A stretch of DNA of 42,766 bases from Sphaerisporangium rufum (GCF_016863395.1 NZ_BOOU01000101.1:1-42766), one strand, 5' to 3'. Positions 25,009-33,174 are shown, counted from the stretch's first letter. Numbers and translations: made by a program. The notes: generated by a model from the sequence alone, not told the origin.

Positions 25009-26157
25009 ATGCTGTCGTACCGCGCGGCGCCGCGGCGGGTGGCCGCGCTCGGGCCGCACACGATCAGCGCGGCCGCCACGGCGCTCTGCCTGTTCCTCAC
25101 CGTCCTGGCGGTGAAGACGCCGTGGGCGCCGCTGCCGCGGCCCGTCATCGCCGCCGCCGGGCTGGCAGGCACAGGAGCGCTGTGGTTCCGGGGCCGGTGG
25201 CCGGTCGCGGTGGCCGTCGCCGGGGCGGGCGCGTACGTGCTGTCCGGTAATCCGGGACCGCTACTGATCAGCCTGTACGCCGGCGCCGGCCCGCGCTTCC
25301 TGGTGCTGGCGGTGATCGGCGTGGCGGGGTTCCTGGCCCAGCAGTGGGTGGACGGCGGCCGGTGGGGCACGGACGCGCTGATCTCGGCGGTCGCCGCCAC
25401 CGGGGTCACGCTGGCGGCAGGGGCGTACGCCACCACCCGTCGTGAGCTGAACCGATCGCTGCGCGAACGCGCCGAACGCGCCGAGACCGAGCGGCGGCTG
25501 CGCGACGAGCAGGCGAGGTCCGCCGAGCGCGGCCGGATCGCCAGGGAGATGCACGACGTGCTCGCGCACAAGATGGCGCTCATCTCGCTGCACGCGGGCG
25601 GCCTGGAGGTGAACGCGAGCGCGGGGCCGGAGCGCGTCGAGCGCGAGGCGGCGCTCATCAGGGTCAGCGCGCAGGAGGCGCTCGAAGAGCTGCGCAAGAT
25701 CCTGGGGGTGCTGCGCGCCGGGCCCGAAGATGACGACGGCTTTCCCGACCTGCGGCGACTGGTGGACTCCTGGACCTCGGCCGGCGGGACCGTCACCCTG
25801 CGGGGTGACACCGGCACCTGGCCCCCGGAAACGGCCAGGGCCGCGCATCGCCTCGTCCAGGAGGGCCTGACCAATGCGCACAAGCACGCCCGCGGGGCCC
25901 CGGTCACGGTCACGGCGACCGGGAGCCGCGAAGAGGGCGCCACGATCGTGGTCGCCAACGGACCATCGCCGCGGCCGGGCCCCGGGACCGGCGCCGGGGT
26001 CGGTCTGGTGGGCCTGGCGGAGCGTTTCCGGCTGATCGGCGGAACGGTGCGCGCCGGGCCGGACGATGCGGGAGGCTGGCGGCTGGAGGGCCGGCTGCCG
26101 TGGCACGCCGCGGACGCGTTCCCGAGGGAATCACATGATCAGGACACTGCTGGTTGA
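25009..26157 (+). CDS. Sensor histidine kinase (HisKA_3)
   Basis: A 382-residue kinase. Four N-terminal hydrophobic segments (about 15-145) are followed by a coiled-coil (RELNRSLRERAERAETERRLRDEQ), the phosphoacceptor motif IAREMHDVLAHKMALISLHAGG, and a GHKL ATPase domain with EGLTNAHKHARG and GVGLVGLAERFRLIGG. ATG 25009 is placed by TACGCT six bases upstream. The last 23 bases overlap the response-regulator gene. It is divergent from the beta-lactamase-fold hydrolase, suggesting a cell-envelope signal. Confidence 0.93.
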   Translation: MLSYRAAPRRVAALGPHTISAAATALCLFLTVLAVKTPWAPLPRPVIAAAGLAGTGALWFRGRWPVAVAVAGAGAYVLSGNPGPLLISLYAGAGPRFLVLAVIGVAGFLAQQWVDGGRWGTDALISAVAATGVTLAAGAYATTRRELNRSLRERAERAETERRLRDEQARSAERGRIAREMHDVLAHKMALISLHAGGLEVNASAGPERVEREAALIRVSAQEALEELRKILGVLRAGPEDDDGFPDLRRLVDSWTSAGGTVTLRGDTGTWPPETARAAHRLVQEGLTNAHKHARGAPVTVTATGSREEGATIVVANGPSPRPGPGTGAGVGLVGLAERFRLIGGTVRAGPDDAGGWRLEGRLPWHAADAFPRESHDQDTAG

Positions 26158-26788
26158 CGACGAGTCGCTGATCCGCGCGGGCCTGCGGTTCATCATCGAG
26201 TCCGCACCCGACGTGGCGGTCGCCGGCGAGGCCCAGGACGGCGGCCAGGCCATCGACGCGGTCCGCCGGCTGCGGCCCGACGTCGTCCTGATGGACATAA
26301 GGATGCCCCGGTACGACGGCCTGGCCGCCACCGCGGCCGTCCGCCGGCTCCCCCGGCCACCTGCGGTGATCATCCTCACCACCTTCGACAGCGACGAGCA
26401 CGTCTTCACCACCCTGGAGGCGGGAGCCTGCGGGTTCCTGCTCAAGGACACCTCGCCGCACGACCTGATCCGGGCGATCCGGCTCGCGCACGCCGGCGAC
26501 TCGATGCTGTCCCCGCAGGTCACCCGGCGGCTGATCCACCGGCTCACCACCGATCAGCCCATCCGGCGCCGCCGTGACGCGCTCGCCCGACTGGAGACCC
26601 TGACCGGCCGCGAGCGCGAGGTGCTCGTCGAGGTCGGGCTCGGCCGGTCCAACACCGAGATCGCCGCCCGGTTGAACATGAGCGAGGCCACCGTCAAGAG
26701 CCACATCTCTCACCTGTTCGACAAGCTCGCCGCCACGAACCGCGTCCAGGTCGCCATCGCCGCCTACCGCGCCGGCCTGGTCGACTGA
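26135..26788 (+). CDS. LuxR-family (NarL-type) response regulator
   Basis: A 217-residue regulator. The receiver has LLVDDESLIRAGL, the phosphoacceptor in DVVLMDIRMPRYDG, LTTFDSDE and GFLLKDTSP. The HTH is LTGREREVLVEVGLGRSNTEIAARLNMSEATVKSHI. ATG 26135 lies 21 bases inside the end of the kinase gene and has GAGGGAA upstream. It is the cognate partner of the kinase. Confidence 0.94.
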   Translation: MIRTLLVDDESLIRAGLRFIIESAPDVAVAGEAQDGGQAIDAVRRLRPDVVLMDIRMPRYDGLAATAAVRRLPRPPAVIILTTFDSDEHVFTTLEAGACGFLLKDTSPHDLIRAIRLAHAGDSMLSPQVTRRLIHRLTTDQPIRRRRDALARLETLTGREREVLVEVGLGRSNTEIAARLNMSEATVKSHISHLFDKLAATNRVQVAIAAYRAGLVD

Positions 26789-26979
26789 CCCGGCCCGGCC
26801 CGGCACGATCTCGCGACCTGAACCGTACGGACAACGGGCGCCCGCAGCCAGGTGGCGGCGGTCAGTGATCACCTGCTGCCCCGAGACGAGCCGAAGATCA
26901 ACGACCTGGCGAGTACGGTGTCCGATCGACCCGAGCCACACCGGCAGGCTGGACAGACCCGGTGCTGCCGGCACCCGCT

Positions 26980-27819
26980 TCAGAGTCTGGTCGCGGTGCG
27001 GATCAACGAGGCGAGGGCCAGGGACCGGCTGTGCGGCGGCCAGGCGATCACGGTCGTCACCACCGGCGCGTCCGGTACCGGCACCACGGCCAGGTCCTGG
27101 CGTAGCTGGGTGCGGCACGACTCGGGCATGATCGCCGAGGCGCGGCCCAGCGCGATCAGCTGACACAGCTGCGCGAGGTCGCGCACCCGCGGGCCGGGCC
27201 CGTCGGCGTAGATGCCGTCCTGGCGGGGCCAGCACGGCTGTGGCAGTCCGGGCAGGTCGGCGACGTCGGCCATCCGCAGTTCGGCCCGGTCGGTCAAGGG
27301 GTGTCCGGCGGGCAGCACGGCGACCTGTCCCTCCGCGTGCAGTTCCTCGGTGTCGAACCCGGCCGTCGAGTCGTACGGCAGATGCAGCAGCGCCACATCC
27401 GCCCGGCCGTCGCGCAGCAACCGCTCCTGCTCGGCGACCCCGCACAGCATGACTTCGACGGCCACGGAATCCGGCTCGGCGGCGTAGGCGTCGAGCAGTT
27501 TGGCCAGCAGCTCGCCGACGGCTCCGGCCTTGGTCACCAAGACCAGGCCCGGCCGGCCGGTCGCGGCTCGCCGGGTGCGGCGCTCGGCGGCCTCGACCGC
27601 GTCGAGGGCCGCCCGGCCCTCACGCAGCAGAACCGAGCCGGCCTCGGTCAGCGCGACGGCGCGGCTGGTGCGGGTCAACAGCAGGACACCGAGCCTGCGT
27701 TCGAGCTGCCGGATGGCCCGAGACAGGGGCGGCTGCGCGATGCCGAGCCGTTGGGCCGCCCGCCCGAAGTGCAGCTCCTCGGCGACCGCGACGAAATACC
27801 GCAATTCCCGCGTCTCCAT
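26980..27819 (-). CDS. LysR-family transcriptional regulator divergent from an SDR
   Basis: A 279-residue regulator. The winged HTH covers residues about 1-60 (METRELRYFVAVAEELHFGRAAQRLGIAQPPLSRAIRQLER), followed by a linker helix and a periplasmic-binding-protein-like effector domain. ATG 27819 is preceded by TACGGT six bases away (27831-27826), so the mRNA is probably leaderless. The SDR gene begins 115 bases away on the other strand, with a GATACC-N5-GGTATC dyad between them. LysR proteins normally activate the divergent gene in response to a small molecule; the ligand is unknown. Confidence 0.92.
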   Translation of the reverse strand: METRELRYFVAVAEELHFGRAAQRLGIAQPPLSRAIRQLERRLGVLLLTRTSRAVALTEAGSVLLREGRAALDAVEAAERRTRRAATGRPGLVLVTKAGAVGELLAKLLDAYAAEPDSVAVEVMLCGVAEQERLLRDGRADVALLHLPYDSTAGFDTEELHAEGQVAVLPAGHPLTDRAELRMADVADLPGLPQPCWPRQDGIYADGPGPRVRDLAQLCQLIALGRASAIMPESCRTQLRQDLAVVPVPDAPVVTTVIAWPPHSRSLALASLIRTATRL

Positions 27820-27825
27820 GCCCTC

Positions 27826-27831
27826 ACCGTA
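27826..27831 (-). promoter_or_regulatory. Predicted -10 element, leaderless LysR mRNA
   Basis: TACGGT on the minus strand ends 6 nt before ATG 27819 (spacer GAGGGC). Confidence 0.45.
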
Positions 27832-27861
27832 CGGCGGAGCAGGCTTGTCCGGCGCCACATT

Positions 27862-27878
27862 GATACCGCCGAGGTATC
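27862..27878. promoter_or_regulatory. LysR-box palindrome GATACC-N5-GGTATC
   Basis: The 17-bp dyad has 6-bp arms and contains ATAC-N7-GTAT, fitting the LysR T-N11-A box. It lies between the divergent LysR and SDR genes, 43 bases upstream of the LysR ATG and 56 bases upstream of the SDR ATG. Confidence 0.65.
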
Positions 27879-27934
27879 GCCGGGTACCCAGGCGGTGTTG
27901 GAAGCCGCGGCCGGTGCGCCGCCAGGATCGAGGC

Positions 27935-28666
27935 ATGAGCGAACAGTCGATCGCGCTGGTCACCGGCGCGAACAAGGGAATCGGTTACGAGATCGCCGCC
28001 GGTCTGGGCGGCCTCGGCTGGCGGGTCGGGGTGGGCGCCCGGGACGCGGAACGCCGGGAATCGGCCGTGGAGAAGCTGCGCGCGGCGGGCGTCGACGCGT
28101 TCGGCGTGCCGCTGGACGTCACCGACGACGCGAGCGTGGCCGACGCCGCCCGGCTCGTCGACGAGCGCGCCGGGCGGCTCGACGCGCTGGTCAACAATGC
28201 GGCGGTGACCGGTGGCATGCCGCAGGATCCCACGAGGGCCGACCCGTCGGTGGTGCGGACGGCCGTGGAGACCAACGTGATCGGCGTCATCCGCGTCACC
28301 AATGCGATGTTGCCGCTGCTGCGCCTCTCCGCCTCCCCGCGGATCGTGAACATGTCCAGCACCGTCGGCTCCCTCACCCGGCAGACCTCGTCCGCCGACC
28401 TGGCGGTGATCGGGCCGCTGTCGGTCGCCTATGCGCCGTCCAAGACGTTTCTCAACGCCGTCACCATTCAGTACGCCAAAGAGCTGCGGGACACGCCCAT
28501 CCTGATCAACGCGGCCTGCCCCGGCTTCGTCGCGACCGACCTCAACGGCTTCCGCGGCGTGCGCACGCCGGAGCAGGGGGCGGCGATCGCGATCCGGCTC
28601 GCCACCCTGCCGGACGGTGGCCCGACCGGCGCGTTCTTCGACGACGCCGGCGTGGTCCCCTGGTAA
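27935..28666 (+). CDS. Short-chain dehydrogenase/reductase (carbonyl reductase-like)
   Basis: A 243-residue classical SDR. The cofactor loop is TGANKGIG (residues 10-17), NNA is present at about 89, the Ser motif is MSSTVGS, and the catalytic YxxxK is YAPSK. The sequence resembles the CBR1-like carbonyl reductase group, which reduces ketones and quinones with NADPH. ATG 27935 has AGGA in range. It is presumably activated by the divergent LysR protein. Confidence 0.9.
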   Translation: MSEQSIALVTGANKGIGYEIAAGLGGLGWRVGVGARDAERRESAVEKLRAAGVDAFGVPLDVTDDASVADAARLVDERAGRLDALVNNAAVTGGMPQDPTRADPSVVRTAVETNVIGVIRVTNAMLPLLRLSASPRIVNMSSTVGSLTRQTSSADLAVIGPLSVAYAPSKTFLNAVTIQYAKELRDTPILINAACPGFVATDLNGFRGVRTPEQGAAIAIRLATLPDGGPTGAFFDDAGVVPW

Positions 28667-28815
28667 CGCCCCCGAAGTCCGCTCACGGACGCGAGGTCTT
28701 CGGGGAGTCCACTCAGGGCACGTGGACGGAGCCGAAGCGGAGTGCGAGCCCTCGCCGGTTTCGGCGTCCCCGCTCGGTCACGCTGCGACGAGCCGGCGCC
28801 TCCGGCCGGTGCGGG

Positions 28816-29763
28816 CTACATCGCGATGGCCGATCCGGCGGCGGACGAGTTCTGCTCGGACCGAACGACGGGGAACTTCACCCCGGTGAGGTCTTCGGAG
28901 ACGGCCCACAGCCGCTGCTGGACGGCCACCTCGTACGACTCGGGGCTGGAGGTGACCAGCCGGGGGTGGCCCATGACCTCGAAGCGTCCACCGGGACCGT
29001 AGTACTGGCCGCCCAGCACGGCAGGGTCGGTCGCGGCGCGCAACGTCGGCAAGGCCCCCATCGCCGGCGTCTGGGTGATCAGCGGCGCGAGCCAGGTGAG
29101 CGGAACCCGGAGGGCCGCGGGCGAGTTGCGGGCGAGCTCGGTGCTCGACACGCCGGGGTGGGCGGCCACCGCGACGGTATGGCCGCGCGTGACGAGCCGG
29201 CGCTGCAGCTCGTAGGTGAACATCAGGTTGGCCAGCTTGGACTGGCCATAGGCGGCGACCCTGCTGTACGACCGCTCCCACTGCAGGTCGTCGAAGTGGA
29301 TCGCGGCCCGGATGCGATGGCCCACGCTGCTGACCGTCACCACGCGGGAGCCGGGCACCGGCAGCATCAGATCCAGCAGCAGCCCGGTCAGCGCGAAGTG
29401 GCCGAGGTGGTTGGTGCCGAACTGCATCTCGAAGCCGTCGCGGGTGGTCTGCTTCGGGGTGTACATCACGCCGGCGTTGTTGATCAGCAGGTCGATGCGG
29501 TCGAAGCGGGACCGCAGCGCCGCCGAAGCGGTGTGGACGGAGTCGAGCGAGGTCAGGTCCAGCGCCTGCACGGTCACGTCGCCGGTCATGCGAGCGGCGG
29601 CCCGCTCGCCCTTCTCGACGTCGCGCACGGCGAGGACCACCGACGCCCCGCGTTCGGCGAGCGCCTTGGCGGTCTCGTATCCGAGGCCGGTATTGGCTCC
29701 GGTCACCACGGCCACCCGCCGCTGCTGGCCGGGGATGTTCGCCGTCGTCCACTTCTTGTCCAT
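28816..29763 (-). CDS. SDR oxidoreductase (retinol dehydrogenase-like) divergent from TetR
   Basis: A 315-residue SDR. It has TGANTGLG (about 22-29), a canonical NNAG (about 99-102), VSSVGHR (catalytic Ser) and YGQSK (YxxxK), plus the long segment between Ser and Tyr typical of the RDH11-14/WWOX-like group. ATG 29763 is used. Three GTACC-N3-GGTAC-type dyads lie between it and the divergent TetR gene, so it is probably repressed by that protein. Its substrate is unknown. Confidence 0.9.
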   Translation of the reverse strand: MDKKWTTANIPGQQRRVAVVTGANTGLGYETAKALAERGASVVLAVRDVEKGERAAARMTGDVTVQALDLTSLDSVHTASAALRSRFDRIDLLINNAGVMYTPKQTTRDGFEMQFGTNHLGHFALTGLLLDLMLPVPGSRVVTVSSVGHRIRAAIHFDDLQWERSYSRVAAYGQSKLANLMFTYELQRRLVTRGHTVAVAAHPGVSSTELARNSPAALRVPLTWLAPLITQTPAMGALPTLRAATDPAVLGGQYYGPGGRFEVMGHPRLVTSSPESYEVAVQQRLWAVSEDLTGVKFPVVRSEQNSSAAGSAIAM

Positions 29764-29781
29764 ACCGGACTCCCATCTAAC

Positions 29782-29849
29782 GTACCGAAGGTATCTTCTA
29801 CCCGCAACAGTAAGGTACCCCCGGTACATTGTCAACGTACCGGGGGTAC
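29782..29849. promoter_or_regulatory. Three GTACC-N3-GGTAC operators phased at 33 and 22 bp
   Basis: GTACCGAAGGTAT (29782-29794), GTACCCCCGGTAC (29815-29827) and GTACCGGGGGTAC (29837-29849) start 33 and 22 bp apart. The second and third are exact reverse complements of each other and could form a 13-bp stem with a 9-nt loop. They lie between the SDR and TetR starts, so the TetR protein probably controls both genes from here. Confidence 0.7.
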
Positions 29850-29855
29850 TTAAGC

Positions 29856-29861
29856 TAGGCT
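29856..29861 (+). promoter_or_regulatory. Predicted -10 element, leaderless TetR mRNA
   Basis: TAGGCT ends 7 nt before GTG 29869 and lies just downstream of the last GTACC dyad, so a bound repressor would block it. Confidence 0.5.
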
Positions 29862-29868
29862 GGAGATC

Positions 29869-30543
29869 GTGAGTTTCCAGCGGGCGCGAACCGAAGAGCA
29901 GCGGGAGATCCGCCGGCGGGCGATCCTCGACACGGCGTCGGCGATGCTCCACGAGATGCCCGTGGCCGCGGTCACCCTGAACGAGCTCAGCCGCCGGGTA
30001 GGCCTGGCGAAGCCGAACGTGCTGCGCTACTTCGAGTCCCGCGAAGCGGTGCTGCTGGAACTGCTGGACCGCTTCCTGCAGGAGTGGCTGGCGGAACTGG
30101 CGGGCGAGCTGGCCGCCGGCATCGACGAAAAACTGCCCATGGCCGAGCGAGCGGAAGCGGTGGCAGAGATCCTCAGCCGCTCGCTCGCCGGCCGACCGGT
30201 GCTGTGCGACCTGTTCGGCGCACAGGGGAGCGTCCTGGAGCACAACGTCTCCGTCGAGGTCGTGGCCCGCTACAAGCGCGCCTCCCTGGACCGCTTGACG
30301 ACCATGGCCGCCCTGATCCAGCAGCACCTGCCGGAGCTGGGCGAGAACGCGACGCTGTTCAGCCTGCAGACCATGGTCATGGCCGGCGCGCTGTCGGCGT
30401 ACAGCACACCCCCGCCCAGCCTGCAGGCCGCCTACCAGGCCCAGCCCGAACTGGCCCGCTTCCACTTCGAGCTGAAGGACTCCTTGAAGCTGGCCCTGAC
30501 CGCCACCCTCCTGGGTGTACTCCCCCGCCCTGACCTACCTTGA
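29869..30543 (+). CDS. TetR-family transcriptional regulator divergent from an SDR
   Basis: A 224-residue regulator. The HTH (about 12-60) includes AILDTASAMLHEMPVAAVTLNELSRRVGLAKPNVLRYFESREAVLLEL, with PNVLRYF as the recognition helix. The C-terminal domain is all-helical. GTG 29869 is positioned by TAGGCT seven bases upstream. The divergent region carries three related dyads, so autorepression and repression of the SDR at 28816-29763 are likely. It is convergent with another TetR gene 140 bases away. Confidence 0.92.
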   Translation: MSFQRARTEEQREIRRRAILDTASAMLHEMPVAAVTLNELSRRVGLAKPNVLRYFESREAVLLELLDRFLQEWLAELAGELAAGIDEKLPMAERAEAVAEILSRSLAGRPVLCDLFGAQGSVLEHNVSVEVVARYKRASLDRLTTMAALIQQHLPELGENATLFSLQTMVMAGALSAYSTPPPSLQAAYQAQPELARFHFELKDSLKLALTATLLGVLPRPDLP

Positions 30544-30565
30544 CCGGGCAGGTCCTGGAGTCTCG

Positions 30566-30628
30566 ATCCCCGGTGGGAACCAGGCACGCGTGGGTTCTGC
30601 GAAAGTGATCTGGTCCCACCCGGGGGAT
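30566..30628. terminator. Large imperfect inverted repeat between convergent TetR genes
   Basis: ATCCCCGGTGGGA (30566-30578) pairs with TCCCACCCGGGGGAT (30614-30628) with two bulged bases. It lies in the gap between convergent genes and would make a bidirectional terminator-like structure. Confidence 0.4.
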
Positions 30629-30683
30629 GGCCGAGGCGGGTGCGTGCGGCGAATCCGGGTCAGATGGCTGCTGGGCACGACGG

Positions 30684-31250
30684 TCAGCCGGCGGGGAGCG
30701 CGCCGAGGAGGGTCTCGAGAATCTCGTCGGCGTCGGTTCGCCATTTCTCTCGGCTCAGCTGGCCGCTCGCCTCCATGCCCAGGATTCCGTGCACGCTGGT
30801 CAGCAGCAGTGCGCCGTAGTGATGGGCCCGGTCCGGACCGACCAGATCGCTCAGGACGGTGAGGAACGGGTCCTGGCTGCGTGCCGCCGCCCGGAGCATC
30901 TCCTCGGCGGCCGGCGCGCGGTGCATCAACCGGTAGAGGTGCGGCTTCTCGCGACCGATGGTGAGCATGCCGGAGAGCATGTCGCGCAGCTTGTCGTGCG
31001 CCGGACGCGCCGGGTCGGCGCTCAGCGCCACCGCCTCGTCGGCGAGCCTGTCCCAGGCCTCGGCTGCGATCGCCGCGAGCAGGTCGTCCTTGTCGTGGAA
31101 GTGCCGGTAGGGCGCACCTCGACTGACCCCGGCCCGTGATCCCACCTCTCGCAGCGTGACCGCTTCCGGTCCGCCCTCGTTCAGCAACGCGGCCGCCGCA
31201 TCCAGCAGGGATCGGCGGGTGGCGGCGGCGGACTCAACGCGGCTGATCAC
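30684..31250 (-). CDS. TetR-family transcriptional regulator divergent from an extended SDR
   Basis: A 188-residue regulator. The HTH region (about 10-57) has LLDAAAALLNEGGPEAVTLREVGSRAGVSRGAPYRHFHDKDDLL, a typical TetR pattern; the C-terminal part resembles TetR_C_25-like domains. GTG 31250 is set by TAGGAT six bases upstream. Two GTTGACA-T-TGTCAAC-type dyads lie between it and the divergent extended SDR, consistent with repression of both genes. Confidence 0.92.
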   Translation of the reverse strand: MISRVESAAATRRSLLDAAAALLNEGGPEAVTLREVGSRAGVSRGAPYRHFHDKDDLLAAIAAEAWDRLADEAVALSADPARPAHDKLRDMLSGMLTIGREKPHLYRLMHRAPAAEEMLRAAARSQDPFLTVLSDLVGPDRAHHYGALLLTSVHGILGMEASGQLSREKWRTDADEILETLLGALPAG

Positions 31251-31256
31251 GGCAGC

Positions 31257-31262
31257 ATCCTA
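31257..31262 (-). promoter_or_regulatory. Predicted -10 element, leaderless TetR mRNA
   Basis: TAGGAT on the minus strand ends 6 nt before GTG 31250 (spacer GCTGCC). Confidence 0.45.
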
Positions 31263-31266
31263 TCCA

Positions 31267-31320
31267 GTTGACATTGTCAACATTGTGGGCCAGGCTTGCA
31301 TTTCAGATGACAATGTCAAC
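31267..31320. promoter_or_regulatory. Paired TTGACA-containing dyads, operator and promoter
   Basis: GTTGACATTGTCAAC (31267-31281) is a perfect 15-bp palindrome; GATGACAATGTCAAC (31306-31320) is a near copy, 39 bp on. The first contains TTGACA (31268-31273), a consensus -35 that is 17 bp from CAGGCT (31291-31296) as -10 for the rightward gene. The operator thus covers the -35. Confidence 0.65.
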
Positions 31321-31347
31321 TCTTACGAATGACCTCGAAGGACGCTT

Positions 31348-32346
31348 ATGGACATCTTCCTGACCGGCGGATCCGGTTCCGCCGGTGACGCGATCATCCG
31401 GAAGCTGGTGGCCGGCGGACACACGGTGCACGCCCTCGCGAGATCCGACTCGGCCGCGCAGACGGTCACGGCCGCCGGGGCGACCCCGGTGCGCGGCGAT
31501 CTGGCAGAGCTCACCGGCGCCGCCGCGCCGGCCTGGTTCGACATCCTCGACAAAATGGACGTCGTGGTCCACGCGGCGGCCTACATGGAGTTCTGGGGAC
31601 CGGACGACCTGTTCGTCGAACGGAATCTGGTGCCCACCCGCGCCCTCTACCAGGCAGCGGTGACCGCCCGAGTCAGGCGCTTCGTGCTGCTCTCGGCGGC
31701 CAGCGTCTCGACCGGCACCAGCCGCGCGAGCACCATCGACGAGACCTCCGAGACGGGCCGGCCGAACATCGCCTACAGCCGGGTCAAGCTCCGTACCGAG
31801 CAGGAGCTACTCGCCCTACCGCACGGCGACACGGCGCTGGTGATCCTCCGGCCGCCCTTCCTATGGGGAAAGCGCGGGGCCAACAACCTGCAGGGCTTCG
31901 TCGAGTCGGTCGAGGCAGGCCGGTTCTCCTGGATCGACGGCGGCCGGCACCTGGTCGACTTCTGCCACTTCGACAACCTCGCCCACGCGATCTCCCTCGC
32001 CACGACACGCGGGGAGCACGGCCTCACCTGCTACATCACCGACGGCAGACCCATGCCCGCCCGTGACTTCTTCACCTCGCTGCTCGCAACCCGCGGCCTC
32101 GACGTGAGCAAGGCCGGCAGCGTCCCGCGCCTGATCGCATCGACACTGGCCACGCTCATGGAGACCGCCGCCAAGGCCCGGCGCAGCACCACGCCGCCGC
32201 CTCTCACCAACTGGATCATCACCTTCATGGGCCGCGACCGGACATACGACATCACCCGCGCCCGCACCCACCTCGGCTACGCGCCTGTCACCACGGTGGA
32301 CGAAGGCCTCCGCCAGATGTCTCTTTCCGGAAAGGCCCACCGATGA
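31348..32346 (+). CDS. NAD-dependent epimerase/dehydratase family protein (extended SDR)
   Basis: A 332-residue extended SDR. It starts with TGGSGSAG (residues 6-13), followed by DVVVHAAAYMEFWG, LLSAASVS (Ser) and the catalytic YSRVK. The layout matches 3beta-hydroxysteroid dehydrogenase/NAD-epimerase-like proteins. ATG 31348 has GAAGGA 8 bases upstream, so unlike the divergent regulator it has a leader. Control by that TetR protein is likely. The substrate is unknown. Confidence 0.9.
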   Translation: MDIFLTGGSGSAGDAIIRKLVAGGHTVHALARSDSAAQTVTAAGATPVRGDLAELTGAAAPAWFDILDKMDVVVHAAAYMEFWGPDDLFVERNLVPTRALYQAAVTARVRRFVLLSAASVSTGTSRASTIDETSETGRPNIAYSRVKLRTEQELLALPHGDTALVILRPPFLWGKRGANNLQGFVESVEAGRFSWIDGGRHLVDFCHFDNLAHAISLATTRGEHGLTCYITDGRPMPARDFFTSLLATRGLDVSKAGSVPRLIASTLATLMETAAKARRSTTPPPLTNWIITFMGRDRTYDITRARTHLGYAPVTTVDEGLRQMSLSGKAHR

Positions 32347-32427
32347 AGCGGTTCCACCTCGCCACCGTGACCCTCACATCCGCCGGGTCAGTTTTCACCC
32401 ACCCGCCGGTCAACCTCGTCGGGTCCG

Positions 32428-32577
32428 CGGGGCCTGGTCCACTTCCACGCCGTGATCTGGCTGGACGGACCGGGCGGGCCTGGCGATGCTCCGCCCGGCT
32501 GGGCCACCGTGCCCATGCCGGCTGCGGCGATCGGGCAGACGGCGGCGGGGGTGGCGGTGCCGGTTCCGGAGGAAGCC
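32428..32577 (+). pseudogene. Relic of a RepSA-type replication initiator (HUH-like HFH motif)
   Basis: Read in the frame of 32428, the translation RGLVHFHAVIWLDGPGG is close to the conserved RGxVHFHAxxRLDG block of RepSA-like replication initiators of actinomycete integrative elements and plasmids. It is followed by a recognisable APPGWATVPM / AVPVPEEA stretch. HFH is the His-hydrophobic-His metal-binding motif of HUH nickases. In the same frame, stops occur at 32344 and 32368, and after about 32577 the match ends; no start or C-terminal half exists. It is a fragment, probably left by a mobile element. The surrounding 32347-32709 region has no intact gene I can support. Confidence 0.6.
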
Positions 32578-32709
32578 CCGTGGTTCGGTCCAACCCAAGC
32601 TCTACGCGGACTGGCCATCATGTCGCCCGGCGGCACTTCCGCTCATACCGATGAGTGGATGCATGACGCCGAGGGACATCGACCACCGCTCAGCCCCGAC
32701 AATGATCTA

Positions 32710-33174
32710 ATGAACATCGAGATTAGACGGCCCCAGCCAGGTACCGAGGCGGAGTTCGTAAGAGGGCTGGAGTGGCTCTTCGACCCGCCCGGTAGCCGGC
32801 CTCCGGATTGGGACCGCGACCGCGCCGTCGAGCGCACCGCCCAGGTCCTCGCGAGCGAGAACGTCGCCCTGTTCGAAGCCCGCTCGCCTCAGGACCAGTT
32901 GGTCGGCGTCGCCAGCGTCTACCTGGACATCCTCTCGGTGCGCTTCGGTCGCCGGGCTTCGATCGAGGATCTCGCCGTGCACCCCGAATGGCGCTCCCGA
33001 GGTGTCGGGGCCAGTCTGCTGACAGCCGCCAGGACGTGGGCGCAAGAGCATGGCGCCGACTACGTCTTCCTGGAGTCCGGCATCGCACGAACCGAGGCGC
33101 ATCGCTTCTACCTTCGCCAAGGTGCGAACCACGCGGCCGCAGCGTTCAGATGGACGGTTGGACACAATCGCTGA
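32710..33174 (+). CDS. GNAT-family N-acetyltransferase
   Basis: A 154-residue GNAT protein. The acetyl-CoA loop is RSRGVGASLL (Q/RxxGxG/A), preceded by SIEDLAVHPEW and followed by HGADYVFLESGIARTEAHRFYLRQGA. The fold covers the whole protein. ATG 32710 starts exactly where the GNAT N-terminal strand MNIEIRRPQP begins; the frame is open upstream but that part encodes the replication-initiator relic. GACAAT lies six bases upstream and may be a weak leaderless -10. The substrate is unknown. Confidence 0.85.
   Translation: MNIEIRRPQPGTEAEFVRGLEWLFDPPGSRPPDWDRDRAVERTAQVLASENVALFEARSPQDQLVGVASVYLDILSVRFGRRASIEDLAVHPEWRSRGVGASLLTAARTWAQEHGADYVFLESGIARTEAHRFYLRQGANHAAAAFRWTVGHNR

Noticed and set aside
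27301-29853. A long + strand frame across the LysR, SDR and second SDR genes
   Set aside because: It overlaps several domain-supported genes and has no domain itself; typical shadow of high-GC coding DNA.
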